Of a DNA stretch of 9,114 nucleotides, positions 6,534 through 9,114 are shown in pieces. The stretch lies in the NCBI GenBank assembly GCA_947489825.1, contig CANLFL010000023.1, positions 1 through 9,114 of the forward strand, read 5' to 3'. A model generated the notes under the pieces. It was not told the origin of the DNA. It was given only the letters and a program-made list of their open reading frames with translations, and searched no databases. How positions within the stretch are numbered: position 1 is the first letter of the stretch; each line of letters opens with the position of its first letter. This DNA comes from Candidatus Nanopelagicaceae bacterium. GTDB taxonomy: Bacteria > Actinomycetota > Actinomycetes > Nanopelagicales > Nanopelagicaceae. A program made the translations under genes and the position numbers.

Positions 6534-7694
6534 ATGAGCCAGTTGCGCGTTGGAATCGTCACTAAAGAGTGGCCTCCTGCCGTCTATGGCGGTGCCGGGG
6601 TTCATGTTGTTCAACTTAGCGCAGCTCTTCGTACTGTTTCTGGAATAAAAGTTGATATTCATTGCTTTGGCGGTCCTCGTAGTGATGGAGCTTTTGGTTA
6701 TGAAACTCCTCAAGAGTTCGCATCTGCAAACCCTGCAATGCAAGCTCTTGCTACAGATATGTTGATTGCTCATCACTTGGGAGATGTTGATGTTGTTCAC
6801 TCACATACCTGGTATGCCAATATGGCTGGCCACACCGCTTCGCTCTTACACGGAGCGCCACACATCATTAGTGCACACTCTCTAGAACCTTTGCGCCCCT
6901 GGAAAGCAGAACAACTCGGTGATGGTTATGCGATTTCATCATGGGCAGAAAAGACTGCCTACGAAGGCGCAGCTGCAATCATCGCTGTCAGTGATGGTAT
7001 GCGGGCTGATGTCTTAACTTCTTATCCAGAAGTCGATCCCAAAAAAGTTGTCACCATTAGAAATGGTGTCGATACTCAGGAATGGTCTCCAATAGATGAC
7101 CCATCCGTTGCGCAAAGTTTTGGGATTAACGGGCGCTATGCAATCTTTGTTGGACGCATTACGCGTCAAAAGGGTTTGGCGCATCTTTTACGTGCCTGGT
7201 CACAAGTCCCCGATAAGTACGGCCTTGTCTTATGTGCAGGAAGTGCTGATGAAGCAGGTATTGGAGCAGAGTTTGAGGAGCTTGTCGCACAACTTCAGAA
7301 AACTCGAAAGAATATTTGGTGGATTAAGGAGATGCTTCCTAAGCCACAACTAATTCCACTGCTGACTGGAGCAGATTTATTCCTCTGCCCTTCTATCTAT
7401 GAACCTCTTGGAATTGTTAATCTGGAAGCGATGGCCTGTCAGACTGCGGTACTTGCTTCACGAGTTGGCGGAATTCCCGAAGTTGTCGATGATGGTGTTA
7501 CGGGTCGGCTCGTTGATTACACCACTGATAATTCAATCTTTGAGAGCAATATCGCCACCGGAATTAACGAAATGATGGGTGATCCCGAGAGGCTAAAGAG
7601 ATTCGGCATCGCAGGTCGCACTCGAGCAATTAACGAATTTGGGTGGGATGCAGTCGCCGCGGCTACAATTGCCCTCTATCGCAGCGTCCTCTAG
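6534..7694 (+). CDS. glgM: Actinobacterial GlgA/GlgM-type GT4 glucosyltransferase (ADP-glucose-dependent)
   Basis: GT-B fold glycosyltransferase of family GT4 using ADP-glucose. The M. tuberculosis homologue (Rv1212c, GlgA/GlgM, 387 aa) makes maltose 1-phosphate from ADP-glucose and glucose 1-phosphate for the GlgE pathway and was first annotated as glycogen synthase. This protein has 386 residues. N-terminal domain: KEWPP-x-VYGGAGVHV (11-25), HTWYANMAGH (91-100), SAHSLEPLRPWKAEQLG (113-129). C-terminal domain: IRNGVDTQEW (175-184), VGRITRQKG (206-214), and CPSIYEPLGIVNLEAMAC (285-302), whose E-x7-E pair is Glu290 and Glu298. It is far shorter than E. coli GlgA (GT5, 477 aa) and lacks GT5 architecture. 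The start is set by GGAG at 6523-6526. It diverges from glgC, its ADP-glucose supplier, and is followed after 33 bases by a transporter gene. No GlgE, GlgB or GlgP lies in the window, so the product (maltose 1-phosphate versus linear glucan) remains open. Confidence 0.92.
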   Translation: MSQLRVGIVTKEWPPAVYGGAGVHVVQLSAALRTVSGIKVDIHCFGGPRSDGAFGYETPQEFASANPAMQALATDMLIAHHLGDVDVVHSHTWYANMAGHTASLLHGAPHIISAHSLEPLRPWKAEQLGDGYAISSWAEKTAYEGAAAIIAVSDGMRADVLTSYPEVDPKKVVTIRNGVDTQEWSPIDDPSVAQSFGINGRYAIFVGRITRQKGLAHLLRAWSQVPDKYGLVLCAGSADEAGIGAEFEELVAQLQKTRKNIWWIKEMLPKPQLIPLLTGADLFLCPSIYEPLGIVNLEAMACQTAVLASRVGGIPEVVDDGVTGRLVDYTTDNSIFESNIATGINEMMGDPERLKRFGIAGRTRAINEFGWDAVAAATIALYRSVL

Positions 7695-7711
7695 TAGCGC
7701 AGCGTCAACTT

Positions 7712-7717
7712 AAAGGA
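7712..7717 (+). promoter_or_regulatory. Ribosome binding site of the EamA transporter gene
   Basis: AAAGGA lies 10 bases before the ATG at 7728, a slightly long but workable spacing. It supports the start at 7728. Confidence 0.5.
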
Positions 7718-7727
7718 CCGTATCGAT

Positions 7728-8600
7728 ATGTCACGTAAAAGCGCGCTGATCTTTGCTCTCGTTGGTTTCCTATGGGGCGTTCCTTATCTCTTTATCAAGG
7801 TCGCAGTCGATGAAGAAAATGGATACGCACCCGCGATTGTTGTCTTTGGCCGCGTTCTGATTGGTGCAGCAATCTTGATTCCGCTTGCAATAAAAGATCG
7901 ATCGATCTTCGCAGCTTTACGCGGAATGAAATATGTAGCCTTTTACGCTCTTCTTGAAATGATAATTCCGTGGATTCTGATTGGAACGGCTGAGCAGAAG
8001 ATTTCTTCGGGCCTTGCTGGCTTGCTGATCGCATCAGTTCCGATTTGGTCGAACCTCATTACCTACTTCCAGGGCGATAAAGATGCACTCAAGGCAAACC
8101 GCATCGTCGGTATCGGCATCGGATTTATAGGGGTTGTTCTGATTGTCGGTATCGAGACATTCACTGGATCTTCTGATCCACTTTCAATTCTGATGGTGAT
8201 CGTTTCGGCTATCGCCTATGCCTATGCAGTCATTATGATTCGCAACAAGCTCCCTGATGTCTCTGGAATTGCAATTAATGCTGTTGCTATGGTCTTAACT
8301 GCAATCTTTTATCTCCCGTTTACCATCGCACTTTGGCCCGATCACGCAATCTCACGCGAAGCCACTTACTCTGTAATTGCTCTTGGCGTCTTTTCTACCG
8401 GTATTGCGTTTGCTTTCTTCTTCACACTCATGGCAGATATCGGCCCAACACGTGCATCTCTTGTGACATATTGGAATACAGCTATTGCAGTTGTCTTGGG
8501 TGTAATCATCTTGAGCGAACCATTGACTATCGGAATGAGTATCGGCCTGCCACTTGTGATGCTTGGATCGTGGTTAGTTAATCGCCGCCAAAAGGTATAA
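7728..8600 (+). CDS. EamA/DMT-family membrane transporter (RhaT/YdcZ-like permease)
   Basis: Predicted inner-membrane permease of the drug/metabolite transporter superfamily, 290 residues, the usual size for a duplicated EamA protein. About ten hydrophobic segments are visible: roughly 6-27, 34-53, 66-86, 94-113, 125-144, 150-172, 180-203, 212-235, 244-264 and 267-286. They form two EamA repeats (about 6-140 and 150-286). Typical features are the N-terminal ALVGFLWGVPYLFIK, a charged loop after the first half, and the C-terminal pattern of a Pro-containing segment (LSEPLTIGM) before the last helix with a basic tail (NRRQKV). The family exports or imports amino acids, sugars or other metabolites, and the substrate cannot be deduced from sequence. 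It follows glgM by 33 bases on the same strand with its own AAAGGA site and may be co-transcribed. It ends 4 bases before the convergent era gene. Confidence 0.9.
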   Translation: MSRKSALIFALVGFLWGVPYLFIKVAVDEENGYAPAIVVFGRVLIGAAILIPLAIKDRSIFAALRGMKYVAFYALLEMIIPWILIGTAEQKISSGLAGLLIASVPIWSNLITYFQGDKDALKANRIVGIGIGFIGVVLIVGIETFTGSSDPLSILMVIVSAIAYAYAVIMIRNKLPDVSGIAINAVAMVLTAIFYLPFTIALWPDHAISREATYSVIALGVFSTGIAFAFFFTLMADIGPTRASLVTYWNTAIAVVLGVIILSEPLTIGMSIGLPLVMLGSWLVNRRQKV

Positions 8601-8604
8601 CTCT

Positions 8605-9114
8605 CTACTTCTCTGAAAAACCCAATCGTTCAAGAAGTTTTGGATCTCTCTGCCACTCTTTAGAAACTTTGACATGTAAGCCTAAGAAAATTCGAGCCCC
8701 AAGTTCACGTTCAATATCTTTTCGAGCGCGCATGCCAATATCCTTTAAGCGCTCACCTTTGTGGCCAAGCAGAATTCCGGTCTGTGAATCGCGCTCGACG
8801 TGGATCGTCGCGTGAATGTCGAAGAAAGGACGCGATCCTTTCTCTTCGCGCTCTGACATCTCATCAATAGTGACCATGATCGAGTGTGGAAGTTCTTCAC
8901 GAGCATCGCGTAACGCAGCTTCGCGCACAAGCTCGCAGATGAGTTGTTCAATGCCCTGGTCGCTCTTCATATCTGTGGGGTAGAAAGCTGGTCCGGCTGA
9001 GAGGTTCTTTGAAATCAGGGAAGCTAATAGATCTATCTGATCATGAATTGCAGCCGAGATCGGAATAATTTCATCCCAGGTGAAACCTACGGCTAGCTCA
9101 TTGATGCCGAGTAA
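8605..9114 (-). CDS. era: GTPase Era, C-terminal part (5' end outside window)
   Basis: Essential Ras-like GTPase that binds the 3' end of 16S rRNA during 30S assembly. The reading frame stays open to the window edge, giving 169 visible residues that align with about the last 169 of E. coli Era (301 aa); about 130 residues with the P-loop and NKxD motifs lie outside. Visible parts are the end of the G domain with the G5 motif (IIPISA, residues 16-21), the linker GPAFYPTD (40-47), and the KH domain. The KH GxxG loop is GHKG at visible residues 117-120, within a GILLGHKGERLKDIG stretch, followed by ARKDIE. The protein ends LGFSEK. The Met codon at 8968-8970 is internal, because conserved Era sequence continues upstream of it. 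The 3' end is 4 bases from the convergent transporter gene. No truncation or odd residue is seen in the visible part. Confidence 0.95.
   Translation of the reverse strand, partial: LLGINELAVGFTWDEIIPISAAIHDQIDLLASLISKNLSAGPAFYPTDMKSDQGIEQLICELVREAALRDAREELPHSIMVTIDEMSEREEKGSRPFFDIHATIHVERDSQTGILLGHKGERLKDIGMRARKDIERELGARIFLGLHVKVSKEWQRDPKLLERLGFSEK

Noticed and set aside
7681..7706. Direct repeat GCAGCGTC at 7681-7688 and 7699-7706
   Set aside because: An 8-base match 18 bases apart at a stop-codon region; too short to separate from chance and with no further copies seen.
8605..8970. Complete 121-residue KH-domain protein starting at Met 8968-8970
   Set aside because: The frame continues open to the window edge with recognisable Era sequence (IIPISA and GPAFYPTD), so this Met is internal to a partial era gene.

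Overview
The window (9114 bases, roughly 47% G+C by eye) is a compact piece of bacterial core chromosome. It encodes eight proteins, two of them cut by the window edges. The best relatives I can recall are actinobacterial: a type II DAHP synthase whose four metal ligands sit exactly 15 residues before those of Mycobacterium tuberculosis AroG, a short 386-residue GlgA/GlgM-type glucosyltransferase divergent from glgC as in M. tuberculosis, and an actinobacterial-style phosphofructokinase with a GGEDT motif. Modest G+C, very short intergenic spaces and overlapping convergent genes point to a streamlined, low-G+C actinobacterium, for example the freshwater acI/Nanopelagicales group. That assignment is inference from gene style, not a database match.

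Layout. Positions 1-849 (+): C-terminal part of a low-specificity L-threonine aldolase. Positions 826-3747 (-): three genes transcribed as pfp (6-phosphofructokinase with the pyrophosphate-type signature), aroG (class II DAHP synthase), then ogt (O6-alkylguanine-DNA alkyltransferase), probably one operon. An 86-base divergent intergenic region (3748-3833) holds two perfect dyads. Positions 3834-5240 (+): xylulokinase-type FGGY kinase. Positions 5230-6453 (-): glgC. Positions 6534-7694 (+): glgA/glgM, followed at 7728-8600 by a ten-helix EamA-family transporter. Positions 8605-9114 (-): C-terminal part of the GTPase Era.

How the genes fit together. Most are central carbon metabolism. The FGGY kinase would feed xylulose 5-phosphate into the pentose phosphate pathway. 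The PPi-type phosphofructokinase would interconvert fructose 6-phosphate and fructose 1,6-bisphosphate reversibly. DAHP synthase draws erythrose 4-phosphate and PEP into aromatic synthesis. GlgC and GlgA/GlgM turn glucose 1-phosphate into ADP-glucose and then alpha-glucan or maltose 1-phosphate. GlgC releases pyrophosphate, the predicted phosphoryl donor of the phosphofructokinase, a possible but unproven link.

I found no mobile element, CRISPR array, RNA gene, integration site or defence system, and no convincing undescribed multi-gene system. The most useful second-look items are the phosphofructokinase specificity residues, the palindromes in the pfp/xylB intergenic region, and a shared leaderless-promoter arrangement in front of xylB and glgC.
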